Of a stretch of 64,000 nucleotides of DNA, positions 37,809-46,932 are shown piece after piece. The translations under genes were made by a program, and so were the position numbers. Position 1 is the first letter of the stretch. Each line of letters opens with the position of its first letter. Under the pieces are notes generated by a model, which saw only the letters and a list, made by a program, of their open reading frames with translations, was not told where the DNA came from and did not search any database. Source of the DNA: Levilactobacillus fujinensis. Lineage in GTDB: Bacteria > Bacillota > Bacilli > Lactobacillales > Lactobacillaceae. The stretch covers positions 1-64,000 of the forward strand of contig NZ_RHNX01000005.1 in NCBI RefSeq assembly GCF_003946335.1. Direction: 5' to 3'.

Positions 37809-38296
37809 TGTGGTTGGAAATAAAGGCAATTTGGCAACACGTCAACGCTGACTGCGTCAGACATTGAAATTGAGCTACGGCTATGTGCTTCTGCCCTGAC
37901 AGTTGACAATCATTACGACTATTGGCTTATTATCATGGAATAACAACGTCAGACGAGAGACCGCTTGATGTGGGGCTCAGATATATCCGGAGCAGTCGCC
38001 TTCAAATCTTTCAGGGATGAGGCGTGAGCGATGAGCGGTAGATGAGTGTGTAGATTATTTCAGAACTGCAGCGAACAGAATCTTAAAGATAACGGTTACG
38101 GCTTGCTATCCCCAATGGTTCACTTATAATGGAGCTATGACGGTATCGACGTGGGATTGAAGAGCATGACGCACGTGGATATTGACACAGTGTTTCGTCA
38201 GAAAAGTCGGTTGCTGAGAATCCCTTGATGTGAGTGGTAGCTGACAAATTGGCGCGGCGAAAATCAGGCTTTAGCTTGAAAGAGGAGGTCATCACG
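37809..38296. other. Long intergenic region before the LDH-like gene
   Basis: About 490 bases without a credible gene. A TTGACA at 37902-37907 has a TTATTA 18 bases on but no gene close behind. The better promoter is at 38103-38130. The stretch between promoter and start (about 160 bases) is long for a leader; no riboswitch was recognised. Confidence 0.4.
38103..38130 (+). promoter_or_regulatory. Promoter of the LDH-like/UPF0223/SuhB operon
   Basis: TTGCTA (38103-38108), 16-base spacer, TATAAT (38125-38130). Confidence 0.55.
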
Positions 38297-39199
38297 ATGC
38301 CGACGTTACTTATTCAGGGAAACTTTGATCAGGCAAATCAACTGCTTCAGCAATTATTGGTGGCAGACTTGCCACTTGATTGTGTCATCATGCCAAATAC
38401 GACTGATGACACACCGCGCTATCAACCGTTGGTAGTGGCAAGTGCATTGTGTCCACAACTAACGATTCGAGTAGGAACAACGGCAGATTATGGTCAGGCA
38501 ACTTGGCTGGTCGTCTTGGATCGGGATTCAGCGGAGGCGCCAGTTAATGAGCGGGTAGCGGATCTCCGGCTCTTGATGAATCGAATCGTTGAGAATGGAT
38601 TCGGTGGCCAACTGATCTTTTGTGGCCAGCAAGATGAAATTTTGACGTATTTTGCCTGGAAGTTTTCTGGCTTTCCACGACAACAGATTTGGGGACTTGG
38701 CACTTATCCGCTGGCACGGTTGATAACAGCACGGCTGGCAGAACGTCTGCATGTGGGGCATTCAATGGTCCAAGCGACCGTAGTGGGGACAGCAAGTGAG
38801 CCCATTGTTGCGTGGAGTCGGACATACATTGGGCCGACGCCACTGCTGATGTATTTGGCAAATGCAGATGCGAAATTTGGAGCGGATGACTTATCTAAGA
38901 TGGGAACCTGGTTAGCGCGTGAGGCTGGGGAGAAGCAAGTCACGTTACGATTTTTGGCGTTGATTCATTTGCTTCAAGCAGCAGTGACTAGCCAGCCAAT
39001 TATTGCGACGGTGACGCATGTTTATCCTGAAGAACTTGGATTTGCGGCTGCCGCACCCGTATTGGTTGCTAAGACTGGGGTGAAAGATTTGATGCCGTTA
39101 GCTCTGTCTGAGGATGAACAGCAGGATTATGCGGCACGGGCAGCTGAATTGCGAGAGACGATTCAAGCGATTGAGAATCAACAGACGGAGGGAAAATAG
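38297..39199 (+). CDS. Degenerate lactate/malate dehydrogenase-like protein
   Basis: 300 aa from ATG 38297 (GAGGAGG, 8-base spacing; the upstream in-frame GTG 38234 is rejected). Residues 88-176 align with lactate dehydrogenase through EILTYFAWKFSGFP (114-127) and the following GLGTYPLAR. Key sites are lost: the nucleotide-binding GxGxxG is replaced by IQGNFDQANQ (6-15), the substrate Asn of ANPVD by GQQDE (110-114), the Asp partner before the AR pair by Leu, and the catalytic His of GEHGD by GTASE (164-168). NAD-dependent catalysis is therefore unlikely; a structural or regulatory role is possible. It overlaps the UPF0223 gene by one base. Confidence 0.8.
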   Translation: MPTLLIQGNFDQANQLLQQLLVADLPLDCVIMPNTTDDTPRYQPLVVASALCPQLTIRVGTTADYGQATWLVVLDRDSAEAPVNERVADLRLLMNRIVENGFGGQLIFCGQQDEILTYFAWKFSGFPRQQIWGLGTYPLARLITARLAERLHVGHSMVQATVVGTASEPIVAWSRTYIGPTPLLMYLANADAKFGADDLSKMGTWLAREAGEKQVTLRFLALIHLLQAAVTSQPIIATVTHVYPEELGFAAAAPVLVAKTGVKDLMPLALSEDEQQDYAARAAELRETIQAIENQQTEGK

Positions 39200-39492
39200 T
39201 GGCAGAAGAAGACTATGCGTACCCGTTGCGAGCAGATTGGTCAACGGCCGAAATTGTGACGGTTACCACGTTTTACCAGATGATAGAAGCAGCTTATGAG
39301 CGGCCACAGGGTGTGCAGTCGGCAGATTTAATTGCGGCTTATCGAAAGTTTCAGACCATTGTGCCCCAAAAATTTGAAGAAAAAAGTATAGACCAGGAAT
39401 TCGAAGCAGTTTCCGGTTATAGCATTTATCACACTATGAAGCAGGCACGACAGCAAGATGGTCAAGTCAAGATGAAAGGGACGACAAGGTAA
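39199..39492 (+). CDS. UPF0223 family protein (YktA-like)
   Basis: 97 aa starting at GTG 39199, with GGAGGG at 39187-39192. The family core is visible: YPLRADWSTAEIV, then IVPQKFEEKSIDQEFEAVSG and the closing YSIYHTMKQAR. Function is unknown. In Bacillus the homologue yktA lies near the inositol-monophosphatase-family gene yktC, as here. Start and stop codons overlap with both neighbours (TAGTG, TAATG), so the three genes are translationally coupled. Confidence 0.9.
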   Translation: MAEEDYAYPLRADWSTAEIVTVTTFYQMIEAAYERPQGVQSADLIAAYRKFQTIVPQKFEEKSIDQEFEAVSGYSIYHTMKQARQQDGQVKMKGTTR

Positions 39493-40283
39493 TGAGTTTG
39501 GATTGGCAGCAGTTGAATCGAGACGTTACGGCACTATTGAAAGAGGCTCGGCAGCGCGTTCTAGAGAAAATGCAGGTACCATTGACCGTTGACGAGAAGA
39601 CGGGGCGCAAGGATTTAGTTACCAACGTCGATAAAGGAAATGAGCAATTTTTAATTGCCGGTATTCGACGTATCGATCCTGATGCGAAGGTATTGGGGGA
39701 AGAGGGATTTGGAGACCAACTCACAGATGTCAAAGGCCGTGTTTGGATCGTTGACCCCATTGATGGCACCATGAATTTTGTTAAGCAGCAAGATAATTTT
39801 GCCATTATGATTGGAATTTACCAGGATGGCGTTGGCCAGCTGGGCTATATTTATGATGTGATGCGTGATGTTTTATACCACGGTGGGCCGCGACTGGGGG
39901 GCGTTTGGGCCAACCAAAAGTCGGTTTCAGCACCGGCTGATCTGGCCTTGTGTGACGGCTTGATTGGCGCAAGCGGGCCTCTAGTTATTCACGATGTCGC
40001 CCACATGCAGGCCATTGTTCATGCGAGTGCTGGGATGAGGATCTATGGAAGCGCCGGGATTGAAATGATCAACGTGATGTTAGGGAAGACTCTCGGTTAC
40101 ATTTCGCATCTCAAGCCATGGGACTTTGCAGCGGGTCAAGTTTTGCTGAATACCTTGGGTGTTCGGGTCTCAACTATTGACGGCCAGCCGCTGAATATGC
40201 TATCATCTAACCTTGTACTAGTAGCGACGGAAAAAGCGCAACGTGATATTCTCCAAATTGAAGAAGATGACGTCTCACTGTGA
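39492..40283 (+). CDS. Inositol monophosphatase family protein (SuhB/YktC-like)
   Basis: 263 aa. The Mg-dependent phosphatase motifs are present: GEEGFGD near residues 73-79, WIVDPIDGTMNF near 90-101, and KPWDFAAG near 211-218. It hydrolyses a sugar or inositol phosphate; the physiological substrate is not clear from sequence. Third gene of the coupled LDH-like/UPF0223 set. Its stop codon lies inside the stem of the following terminator. Confidence 0.92.
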   Translation: MSLDWQQLNRDVTALLKEARQRVLEKMQVPLTVDEKTGRKDLVTNVDKGNEQFLIAGIRRIDPDAKVLGEEGFGDQLTDVKGRVWIVDPIDGTMNFVKQQDNFAIMIGIYQDGVGQLGYIYDVMRDVLYHGGPRLGGVWANQKSVSAPADLALCDGLIGASGPLVIHDVAHMQAIVHASAGMRIYGSAGIEMINVMLGKTLGYISHLKPWDFAAGQVLLNTLGVRVSTIDGQPLNMLSSNLVLVATEKAQRDILQIEEDDVSL

Positions 40284-40303
40284 CACCTGTCACAGTTTTT
40301 TTA
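40279..40303 (+). terminator. Terminator overlapping the stop codon of the SuhB-like gene
   Basis: CTGTGAC (40279-40285), ACCT loop, GTCACAG (40290-40296), then T7. The TGA stop (40281-40283) is inside the left arm. Confidence 0.9.
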
Positions 40304-40323
40304 TGCGGCTGGCTGGTACGGAT

Positions 40324-40352
40324 GGACTTTACCAGCTAGAAAAGCTACAATA
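40324..40352 (+). promoter_or_regulatory. Promoter of typA
   Basis: TGGACT (40324-40329), 17-base spacer, TACAAT (40347-40352). An inverted repeat GCTGGTA/TACCAGC (40313-40337) spans the -35. Confidence 0.55.
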
Positions 40353-40421
40353 AGCGTACTTACTGAGGTAAGCATGCCGTGATCCATCTAATTTCACCAA
40401 GCACGAAAGGAAGAAATACAC

Positions 40422-42266
40422 TTGAAAATCAGAGATGATATCCGCAACATTGCCATCATTGCCCACGTTGACCACGGGAAGACGACCCTTGTTAACGAAA
40501 TGTTAAAACAATCCGATACGTTGGATGAGCACGCGTCAATCGAGGACCGTGCCATGGATACAAACGCTATCGAAAAGGAACGGGGCATCACGATCTTGTC
40601 CAAGAACACCGCTGTGCGGTACGGTGACAAGCAAATTAACATCTTGGATACCCCAGGACACGCCGACTTCGGTGGTGAAGTTGAACGGATCATGCGCATG
40701 GTTGACGGCGTTTTGTTAGTTGTCGACGCCTATGAAGGTACGATGCCTCAGACCCGTTTCGTTTTGAAGAAAGCCTTAGACCAACACTTAACGCCAATCG
40801 TTGTGATCAACAAGGTTGACCGTGAAGGCGCACGCCCTAGCGAAGTTGTTGATGAAGTCTTGGACCTCTTCATCGAATTAGGTGCTGACGAGGACCAACT
40901 GGACTTCCCAGTGGTTTATGCTTCTGCTATGAACGGGACCTCTAGCTACGAGCCAGAACTTGACACGCAGGATCACACGATGAAGCCAATCTTTGACACC
41001 ATCGTTAAGCACATTCCAGCACCAATCGACAACACTGATGAACCCTTACAATTCCAAGTTGCCATGCTGGACTACAACGATTTCGTTGGTCGGATTGGGA
41101 TCGGCCGGATTTTCCGGGGTAAGATCAAAGTCGGTGACAGCGTTACTGTTATGAAGCTTGACGGCTCAAAGCAAAACTTCCGGGTTACCAAATTATTTGG
41201 TTTCTTTGGTTTGAAGCGTTTGGAAATCAAGGAAGCCAAAGCTGGAGACTTGATTGCCGTTTCTGGGATGGAAGAAATCAACGTTGGAGAAACTGTTGTT
41301 GCTCCTGATACGTTGGAACCACTACCAGTTTTACGGATCGACGAACCAACGTTACAAATGACTTTCCGGACTAACGACTCACCATTTGCTGGCCGTGAAG
41401 GTAAGTTTGTCACATCTCGTCAAATCGAAGAACGGTTGAAGCGTGAACTGCATACCGATGTTTCTTTACGAGTTGATGATACCGATAATCCTGGTGCCTG
41501 GGTCGTTTCTGGTCGTGGTGAGCTTCACTTGTCCATCTTGATCGAAACGATGCGTCGTGAAGGCTTTGAATTACAAGCTTCTCGTCCAGAAGTTATCTAC
41601 AGAACAATCGATAACGTTCGTTGTGAACCATTCGAATCTGTTCAAATCGATACGCCTGACGAATATACCGGTTCAATCATTGACACACTTTCTCAACGGA
41701 AGGGTGAAATGAAGAACATGGAGGCCGTTGGTAATGGTCAAACACGTTTGACTTTCTTGGCCCCATCTCGTGGGTTGATTGGTTACTCAACTGAATTCTT
41801 GTCATTAACTCGTGGATACGGGATCATGAACCATACTTTCTCTAAGTACCTGCCTGTTATCAAGAACTGGAACCCAGGTCGCCACAACGGGACTTTAGTT
41901 TCCATCAACTCTGGTAAGGTAACGACTTACGCTATCATGGCCGTTCAAGACCGTGGGATCGTGTTTACTGACGCCGGGACTGAAGTTTATGAAGGAATGA
42001 TTATCGGCCAAAACAGCCGTGATAATGACATTTCTGTTAACATCACGCGTGGTCGTAACCAAACCAACGTCCGTGCCGCTGGTTCAGAAGATATTGCTAA
42101 GGTTAAGACGCCGTTGAAGATGTCTCTGGAAGAATCACTTGAATTCATCAACGAAGATGAATATTGTGAAATCACCCCAGACCATGTTCGTCTGCGGAAG
42201 CAAATCTTGAACACGAGCGAACGGGAAAAAGCTGCCAAGAAGCGAAAGACTGCTGCTCGGAAGTAA
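40422..42266 (+). CDS. typA: Translational GTPase TypA/BipA
   Basis: 614 aa, starting at TTG 40422 with GAAAGGAAG upstream. It is an EF-G-like ribosome-binding GTPase involved in 50S assembly and stress or cold growth. G1 is HVDHGKTT at residues 15-22, G3 DTPGHADFGGEVER near 71-84, and G4 NKVDREGA near 128-135. The domain III-V and C-terminal domain are complete (GRGELHLSILIETMRREGFE; KSPL-like TPLKMSLEESLEFI near the end). Transcribed alone. Confidence 0.97.
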   Translation: MKIRDDIRNIAIIAHVDHGKTTLVNEMLKQSDTLDEHASIEDRAMDTNAIEKERGITILSKNTAVRYGDKQINILDTPGHADFGGEVERIMRMVDGVLLVVDAYEGTMPQTRFVLKKALDQHLTPIVVINKVDREGARPSEVVDEVLDLFIELGADEDQLDFPVVYASAMNGTSSYEPELDTQDHTMKPIFDTIVKHIPAPIDNTDEPLQFQVAMLDYNDFVGRIGIGRIFRGKIKVGDSVTVMKLDGSKQNFRVTKLFGFFGLKRLEIKEAKAGDLIAVSGMEEINVGETVVAPDTLEPLPVLRIDEPTLQMTFRTNDSPFAGREGKFVTSRQIEERLKRELHTDVSLRVDDTDNPGAWVVSGRGELHLSILIETMRREGFELQASRPEVIYRTIDNVRCEPFESVQIDTPDEYTGSIIDTLSQRKGEMKNMEAVGNGQTRLTFLAPSRGLIGYSTEFLSLTRGYGIMNHTFSKYLPVIKNWNPGRHNGTLVSINSGKVTTYAIMAVQDRGIVFTDAGTEVYEGMIIGQNSRDNDISVNITRGRNQTNVRAAGSEDIAKVKTPLKMSLEESLEFINEDEYCEITPDHVRLRKQILNTSEREKAAKKRKTAARK

Positions 42267-42289
42267 GTCTAAATTTTAAATGAATCTTT

Positions 42290-42334
42290 ACCGGTAGGAT
42301 AAGTGGGCTAACCACGTGTCCTACCGGTTTTTTT
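42290..42334 (+). terminator. Rho-independent terminator of typA
   Basis: A 10-bp perfect stem ACCGGTAGGA/TCCTACCGGT with an inner GTGG/CCAC pair, then T7. Confidence 0.93.
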
Positions 42335-42357
42335 GTCGTAAAATTGCTAGGGAGCTA

Positions 42358-42366
42358 TGCTATAAT
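42358..42366 (+). promoter_or_regulatory. Extended -10 promoter of ftsW
   Basis: TGCTATAAT with a perfect TATAAT (42361-42366) and no clear -35; about 50 bases before the start. Confidence 0.65.
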
Positions 42367-42418
42367 ATAACCATTCGATTATCGCCGTTAACGCGGTAGG
42401 CTTGGGGCGACTGAACGT

Positions 42419-43573
42419 ATGCAAAAGTTAAAATATTTAGATTACTGGCTATTGGTACCCTACTTGGTACTCAGCCTCTTTGGAATTGTAATGGTGTATT
42501 CGGCCAGTGCCGATATTGGGAGTCAAAATGGGGGGAGTCCCGGAAGCTACTTGGTAAAACAGGCCATTTATGTGCTACTGGGAATCGTGATTGTGACCTT
42601 CATGTTCAAGTTGAACTTGAATAAGTTACGTGACAAAACAATCTTAAAATATGCAGGTTACTTGGCCTTGGCGGCGCTATTGCTCCTGCTGGTACGGGGT
42701 CAAACGATTAACGGGGCTGCAGGGTGGTTCCGCTTAGGACCAATTGGTATTCAACCCGCTGAATTTGTTAAATTTTATCTTATTGTTTGGCTGGCCAACG
42801 TGATTGATCAACGACAGGATGCAATTATTGAGGATGGCTGGTGGTCTACGATGTTGCGGCCAGTTATTATCTGTTTTGGAATTGTTTTCTTGATCTTTTT
42901 GCAGCCTGACTTAGGAGGGGCAACGATTAATGCGGCCATTATATTTGTCATGATTCTGGCAAGTGGCTTCAATTGGCATCGGGCAGTTGCCTTCTTCGGC
43001 GGTGCCTTCTTGCTGGTAGTCGCGGTGATTTTCCCCTTAGTGGTCAAGGTATCCGAGATGAGTTTTGCTAAGAATGTCTATCAGTTACAGCGAATCGTGG
43101 CATTTATAAATCCATTTAAACACTCACAGACGGTCGGCCAACAGTTAGTCAATTCCTATTATGCGCTCAGTAACGGGGGTATCTTTGGGGTTGGCTGGGG
43201 AAATAGTATTCAAAAGACCGGGTACTTACCGGAACCGAACACAGACTTTATTATGGCGATACTAGCGGAAGAGCTGGGCTTGATCACAGCATTGGCAGTG
43301 ATTACGTTGCTTTTCTTGATCATTGTGCGGACGGTACTCATCGGTATCCGTAGTAATTCGGCCTATCAGGCCTTGGTTTGTTATGGGGCAGCAACTTATT
43401 TGACGGTTCAGACGCTATTTAACTTGGGTGGCGTCTTAGGCATGTTGCCTATTACCGGGGTGACATTTCCATTTATCAGTTATGGTGGGTCCAGTACCTG
43501 GACGCTTGCGCTAGTGATGGGAGTCGTCTTAAATATTAGCGCCCGGCAGAAACATTATCGGGCAAATCAGTAG
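42419..43573 (+). CDS. ftsW: Cell division glycosyltransferase FtsW
   Basis: 384 aa with about ten membrane segments, a SEDS-family peptidoglycan polymerase. Marks of the family are YLVKQAIYVLLG near the start, GLGP-like FRLGPIGIQPAEFVKF near 100-116, PEPNTDFIMAILAEELG near 271-287 and GITFPFISYGGSS-like TGVTFPFISYGGSS near 343-356. Division (FtsW) rather than elongation (RodA) is favoured by gene order upstream of ylbG-rsmD-coaD, as in Bacillus and lactobacilli. The ribosome site is weak. Confidence 0.92.
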   Translation: MQKLKYLDYWLLVPYLVLSLFGIVMVYSASADIGSQNGGSPGSYLVKQAIYVLLGIVIVTFMFKLNLNKLRDKTILKYAGYLALAALLLLLVRGQTINGAAGWFRLGPIGIQPAEFVKFYLIVWLANVIDQRQDAIIEDGWWSTMLRPVIICFGIVFLIFLQPDLGGATINAAIIFVMILASGFNWHRAVAFFGGAFLLVVAVIFPLVVKVSEMSFAKNVYQLQRIVAFINPFKHSQTVGQQLVNSYYALSNGGIFGVGWGNSIQKTGYLPEPNTDFIMAILAEELGLITALAVITLLFLIIVRTVLIGIRSNSAYQALVCYGAATYLTVQTLFNLGGVLGMLPITGVTFPFISYGGSSTWTLALVMGVVLNISARQKHYRANQ

Positions 43574-43603
43574 AGTAATGGAATCCAATAAGGAGGTCAG
43601 AGA

Positions 43604-43891
43604 ATGGCATTTGAAATTCAACCACGGCAGAGTTTGATTGTGTATACTTACAGTTTGAAACAAACACGGCAGCTGAAACGCTATGGTACGGTGATGTACG
43701 TCTCTAAGAAGATGCGTTATGTCGTCTTGTATGTTAACAGTGACGCCGTTCCAAGCTTGACAGAACAATTGAATCACTTGCGATTTGTAAAACGAGTCGT
43801 AGCATCAAAGCGTCCCGAAATTAGTGAAACGTTCAACGGGGTGGCTGAGGAAGTTAACCCGACAATGGCAATAGAGGATGATGACGAATGA
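43604..43891 (+). CDS. ylbG: YlbG family protein (UPF0298/DUF2129)
   Basis: 95 aa with AAGGAGGT ideally placed upstream. It is a small cytoplasmic protein of unknown function conserved in Firmicutes; the core RQSLIVYTYSLKQTRQLKRYG and the ferredoxin-like pattern up to VKRVVASKRPEISETF are clear. The acidic tail overlaps the start of rsmD by four bases. Confidence 0.92.
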   Translation: MAFEIQPRQSLIVYTYSLKQTRQLKRYGTVMYVSKKMRYVVLYVNSDAVPSLTEQLNHLRFVKRVVASKRPEISETFNGVAEEVNPTMAIEDDDE

Positions 43892-44451
43892 GAATTGTAG
43901 CGGGAGATTTTGGTGGTCGCCGACTAAAGGCAGTCCCCGGAATGGCAACGCGGCCAACGACGGATAAAGTCAAGGAAGCACTTTTTAATATTATCGGACC
44001 GTACTTTGATGGTGGACGTAGTTTGGATTTATTTGCCGGGTCCGGTGGGCTCAGTATCGAGGCTGTCTCGCGGGGAATCGAACAGGCTGTCTTGATTGAT
44101 CGGCAGTACGCCGCAATTCAAACGATTAAGGATAATGTGGCCGTTACGAAAGCCCCAGAACGCTTTGATATTTTAAAACGGGATGCCAATCGGGCACTAG
44201 ATGAATTAGCACAGCGAGGTGATCAGTTCAATCTGGTCTTCTTTGATCCGCCGTATGCGCAGCAGAAAATCGTTGATGAGATGGTAAAACTACGTGAATT
44301 GAATCTCCTAGCGGTTGATGCACGAATCGTCTGTGAAACGGACCAAAAAGCAGAACTGCCCGATGATGTTCCTGGCTTTTCGTTTATGGAACGGCGGGAT
44401 TATGGTATCACTGAATTAACTATTTATGCATTGGGAAGTGAAATGGCATGA
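43888..44451 (+). CDS. rsmD: 16S rRNA (guanine(966)-N(2))-methyltransferase
   Basis: 187 aa. SAM-binding DLFAGSGGLSIEAVSRG is near residues 47-63 and the catalytic NPPY-type motif DPPYA near 127-131. RMTGGxxRG-like GDFGGRRLKAVPG and TRPTTDKVKEALFN near the N-terminus are typical. It modifies G966 of 16S rRNA in the 30S subunit. Overlaps both ylbG and coaD by four bases (ATGA), so it is part of a tight operon. Confidence 0.95.
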   Translation: MRIVAGDFGGRRLKAVPGMATRPTTDKVKEALFNIIGPYFDGGRSLDLFAGSGGLSIEAVSRGIEQAVLIDRQYAAIQTIKDNVAVTKAPERFDILKRDANRALDELAQRGDQFNLVFFDPPYAQQKIVDEMVKLRELNLLAVDARIVCETDQKAELPDDVPGFSFMERRDYGITELTIYALGSEMA

Positions 44452-44933
44452 CAATTGCAGTGTTTCCAGGAAGCTTTGATCCTTTAACCAACGGACACTT
44501 AGACCTGATTGCGCGGGCAAGCCGGATGTTTGATCAGCTAGTCATCGCGGTTGGTCAGAATACGTCTAAACAGGGCGTTTTTTCACCGGCAGAACGTGTG
44601 GCCTTTATTGAAGCTAGTGTGGCGACACTGCCTAATGTGAGCGTTCAGATTGAAAGTGGTCTGACCGTGGCCTTCATGCAAGAGATTCAGGCTACCGTAC
44701 TGGTTCGGGGGTTGCGCAACAGTGTTGATTTTGAATACGAACAGGGAATCGCGGGAATGAACCGTGCTTTAGATGCTAACATTGATACGGTTTGCTTGAT
44801 GGCAGACCCCCAATATCAATTTGTTTCCTCCAGTCTGTTGAGAGAAGTGGCCCGGTTTGGCGGTGATTTAACGAAGCTTGTACCACCAGTGGTTGCTCAT
44901 GCCTTGAACGCCCGTCTAGAAAGCGAGGGGTAG
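44448..44933 (+). CDS. coaD: Phosphopantetheine adenylyltransferase
   Basis: 161 aa, standard length. It catalyses the fourth step of coenzyme A synthesis. The nucleotidyltransferase motif GSFDPLTNGHLDLI (T/HxGH) is at residues 8-21 and the second motif QYQFVSSSLLREVARFGGD near 124-142. Follows rsmD with a four-base overlap, the common Firmicute order. Confidence 0.97.
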   Translation: MTIAVFPGSFDPLTNGHLDLIARASRMFDQLVIAVGQNTSKQGVFSPAERVAFIEASVATLPNVSVQIESGLTVAFMQEIQATVLVRGLRNSVDFEYEQGIAGMNRALDANIDTVCLMADPQYQFVSSSLLREVARFGGDLTKLVPPVVAHALNARLESEG

Positions 44934-44935
44934 TC

Positions 44936-45985
44936 ATGCGTAACTGGATTCGTTGGTCTTGGCGAGAGCTTGTGTTAACTGCGGTGATTGTGGCTGCGAT
45001 TTTAGCCTTTTTCTTTCTGCCACTACCCAAGTATATCGAGGGTCCGGGAGAAGCGAACGATTTAAAGACATTCGTGACGATTAAGGATCATCCTGATAAG
45101 GATAAAGGGAAGTTTATGATTACGTCTGTAGCGCTATCTCAGGCGCGTCCGGCGACGTATTTGTATGCCAAGTTTAATTCGTACGATAGCATTGAGAGTG
45201 TGGACAGTGTTACTGGGGGCGAAAGTAATGCCACCTATGACCGTGTCCAAGACTTTTACATGCAAAGTGCCATCAACGAGGCCATCTATACGGCTTATCG
45301 TGCAGCCAATAAGCCCGTTAAGCGGCAATACTTGGGTATCTATGTGTTGAGTGTCGATGCTAAGTCACCGTTTGCAAAGAAACTTAAGGTGGGCGATACG
45401 GTTACTAAAGTCGACGGACATCACTTTAATGCGATGACCGGCTACCAACGTTATATTCAAAAACAGCGGGTTGGTAAAATGACGACGATAACCTACCAGC
45501 GCAATGGCCATGATCACAAGGCAACGGCTAAGCTGATGCGGTTACCAACGAAGAAGGCTGGCATTGGCATAATTCTGACCGACAACGTGAAGGTGACGGC
45601 TAAGCCTAAGGTCAAGGTCGATCCCGGTGAAATTGGCGGACCATCTGGTGGACTGATGTTTAGTTTACAAATCTATAATCAGGTGACGGGAAAAAATTTA
45701 CGTCACGGCCAGAAGATTGCTGGAACCGGGACCGTCGATGGAGACGGTAACGTTGGCGAAATTGGTGGGATCGATAAGAAAATCATTGCGGCTAAACGGG
45801 CTGGCGCGACCGTGTTCTTTGCACCGTATGTGAAGCCATCAAAACTGCTATTGAAATATGAGGAGCACCATATGACCAATTATCAGCTGGCTAAGGCCAC
45901 TGCTAAGAAGTATGCCCCAAATATGAAGGTAGTTCCTGTGAAAACGTTTAATGACGCTGTTAAGTACTTGGAAACACACAAGTAG
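44936..45985 (+). CDS. ylbL: PDZ-Lon family protease YlbL/SepM
   Basis: 349 aa. One N-terminal membrane segment (residues 14-31) anchors an extracytoplasmic part: a PDZ domain (about 120-200, VLSVDAKSPFAKKLKVGD) and a Lon-type S16 protease domain. The Ser in IGGPSGGLMF (near 240) and the Lys in EIGGIDKKIIAAKRAGA (near 280) form the catalytic dyad. Streptococcal SepM processes a competence pheromone and B. subtilis YlbL degrades a division inhibitor, so the substrate here is open. Starts 2 bases after coaD. Confidence 0.93.
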   Translation: MRNWIRWSWRELVLTAVIVAAILAFFFLPLPKYIEGPGEANDLKTFVTIKDHPDKDKGKFMITSVALSQARPATYLYAKFNSYDSIESVDSVTGGESNATYDRVQDFYMQSAINEAIYTAYRAANKPVKRQYLGIYVLSVDAKSPFAKKLKVGDTVTKVDGHHFNAMTGYQRYIQKQRVGKMTTITYQRNGHDHKATAKLMRLPTKKAGIGIILTDNVKVTAKPKVKVDPGEIGGPSGGLMFSLQIYNQVTGKNLRHGQKIAGTGTVDGDGNVGEIGGIDKKIIAAKRAGATVFFAPYVKPSKLLLKYEEHHMTNYQLAKATAKKYAPNMKVVPVKTFNDAVKYLETHK

Positions 45986-46019
45986 TCGCTTAAGTCGCTC
46001 AGGCATTGTCTTACCGTTA

Positions 46020-46078
46020 GTTTGACGGTGACAATTTATACTGTTGCAAGAGTAAAGCGAAGATTTTAGGGTTCAACC
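46020..46078. repeat. Intergenic repeat, copy D (right part only)
   Basis: 46025-46075 aligns with 61057-61106: CGGTGACAATTT, then a TACKGTTRCAAGAGTAARG-like segment, then ATTTT and a TTCAA end. It sits between ylbL and the terminator. Confidence 0.6.
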
Positions 46079-46087
46079 GATTGTAGA

Positions 46088-46121
46088 AGCGAGTTACGGG
46101 ATTAGCTGTAGCTCGCTTTTT
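46088..46121 (+). terminator. Rho-independent terminator after ylbL
   Basis: AAGCGAGTTAC pairs with GTAGCTCGCTT (one G-U) around a 9-base loop, then TTTTT. Confidence 0.88.
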
Positions 46122-46203
46122 GACGTGGATTGAAAAAAGTTTTGCAGATAAAAAAATATTTCCCCAACTTTTACGGAGTTAAGCGTAAAGGGGGCAAATG
46201 CAG

Positions 46204-46887
46204 ATGGAACGACTTATCGAATGGTGGCAGGACTTCTCATGGAGACAGCGTCTATTGGCGGTGAGTGTGGGACTCGCGATTCTGAGCTTGGGGTGGTGGT
46301 TAACGGTAGCACGCGCCAGTCCGGAACCGTTACCGGCAGCAATTCCGCCGGCAACCAACGTTGGCTCGCCTGAGAAGAGTGGGAGTCGCGTCGCTAGTAG
46401 TGGGCGTGGTTCCAGTCAAGCTAGTTCGCATGATACCCGGGTCTTCGTTGATGTACAGGGGGCCGTGAAGCAGCCGGGACTTTATCAGTTTGGACCGGAG
46501 ATGCGGGTTGCAGACGCTGTAAAGGCCGCTGGTGGGCTCAGTGCACATGCTGACCGCCAACAGGTCAACTTGGCGACCCGGCTGACGGATCAACAACAAC
46601 TTTATATCCCAGAAAAGGGGGAGAAAGCAACAGAAACAGTGTCAACGCCAACAGGTGCGGCTAAGGCGACCGGAAGTCAGTCAACGAGTCAGGTGGCAGT
46701 AGTGAATTTGAATACTGCGACCGTCGCAGACTTACAACAACTGACGGGGATTGGTGAAAAAAAGGCACAGAAAATTGTGGACTATCGTACAGAACATGGG
46801 GCGTTTAAGGCGGTCACTGACCTAACACAGGTCCCAGGATTTGGTGAAAAAACGGTTGCCAATTTGCAGGATCAACTGACGACATAA
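46204..46887 (+). CDS. comEA: Competence protein ComEA (DNA receptor)
   Basis: 227 aa from ATG 46204 (AAAGGGGG, 9-base spacing; ATG 46198 is too close). One membrane segment near residues 18-34, a Ser-rich spacer, an SLBB domain (VDVQGAVKQPGLYQFGPEMR near 78-97) and two C-terminal helix-hairpin-helix motifs (LQQLTGIGEKKAQKIVDYR, VPGFGEKTVANLQDQL) that bind double-stranded DNA. It captures DNA at the cell surface and delivers it to ComEC. First gene of the comE operon. Confidence 0.96.
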   Translation: MERLIEWWQDFSWRQRLLAVSVGLAILSLGWWLTVARASPEPLPAAIPPATNVGSPEKSGSRVASSGRGSSQASSHDTRVFVDVQGAVKQPGLYQFGPEMRVADAVKAAGGLSAHADRQQVNLATRLTDQQQLYIPEKGEKATETVSTPTGAAKATGSQSTSQVAVVNLNTATVADLQQLTGIGEKKAQKIVDYRTEHGAFKAVTDLTQVPGFGEKTVANLQDQLTT

Positions 46888-46932
46888 AGCAGTGGTATAC
46901 TGGAAAATAAATTTAGAAATGAGGGCATTAAC

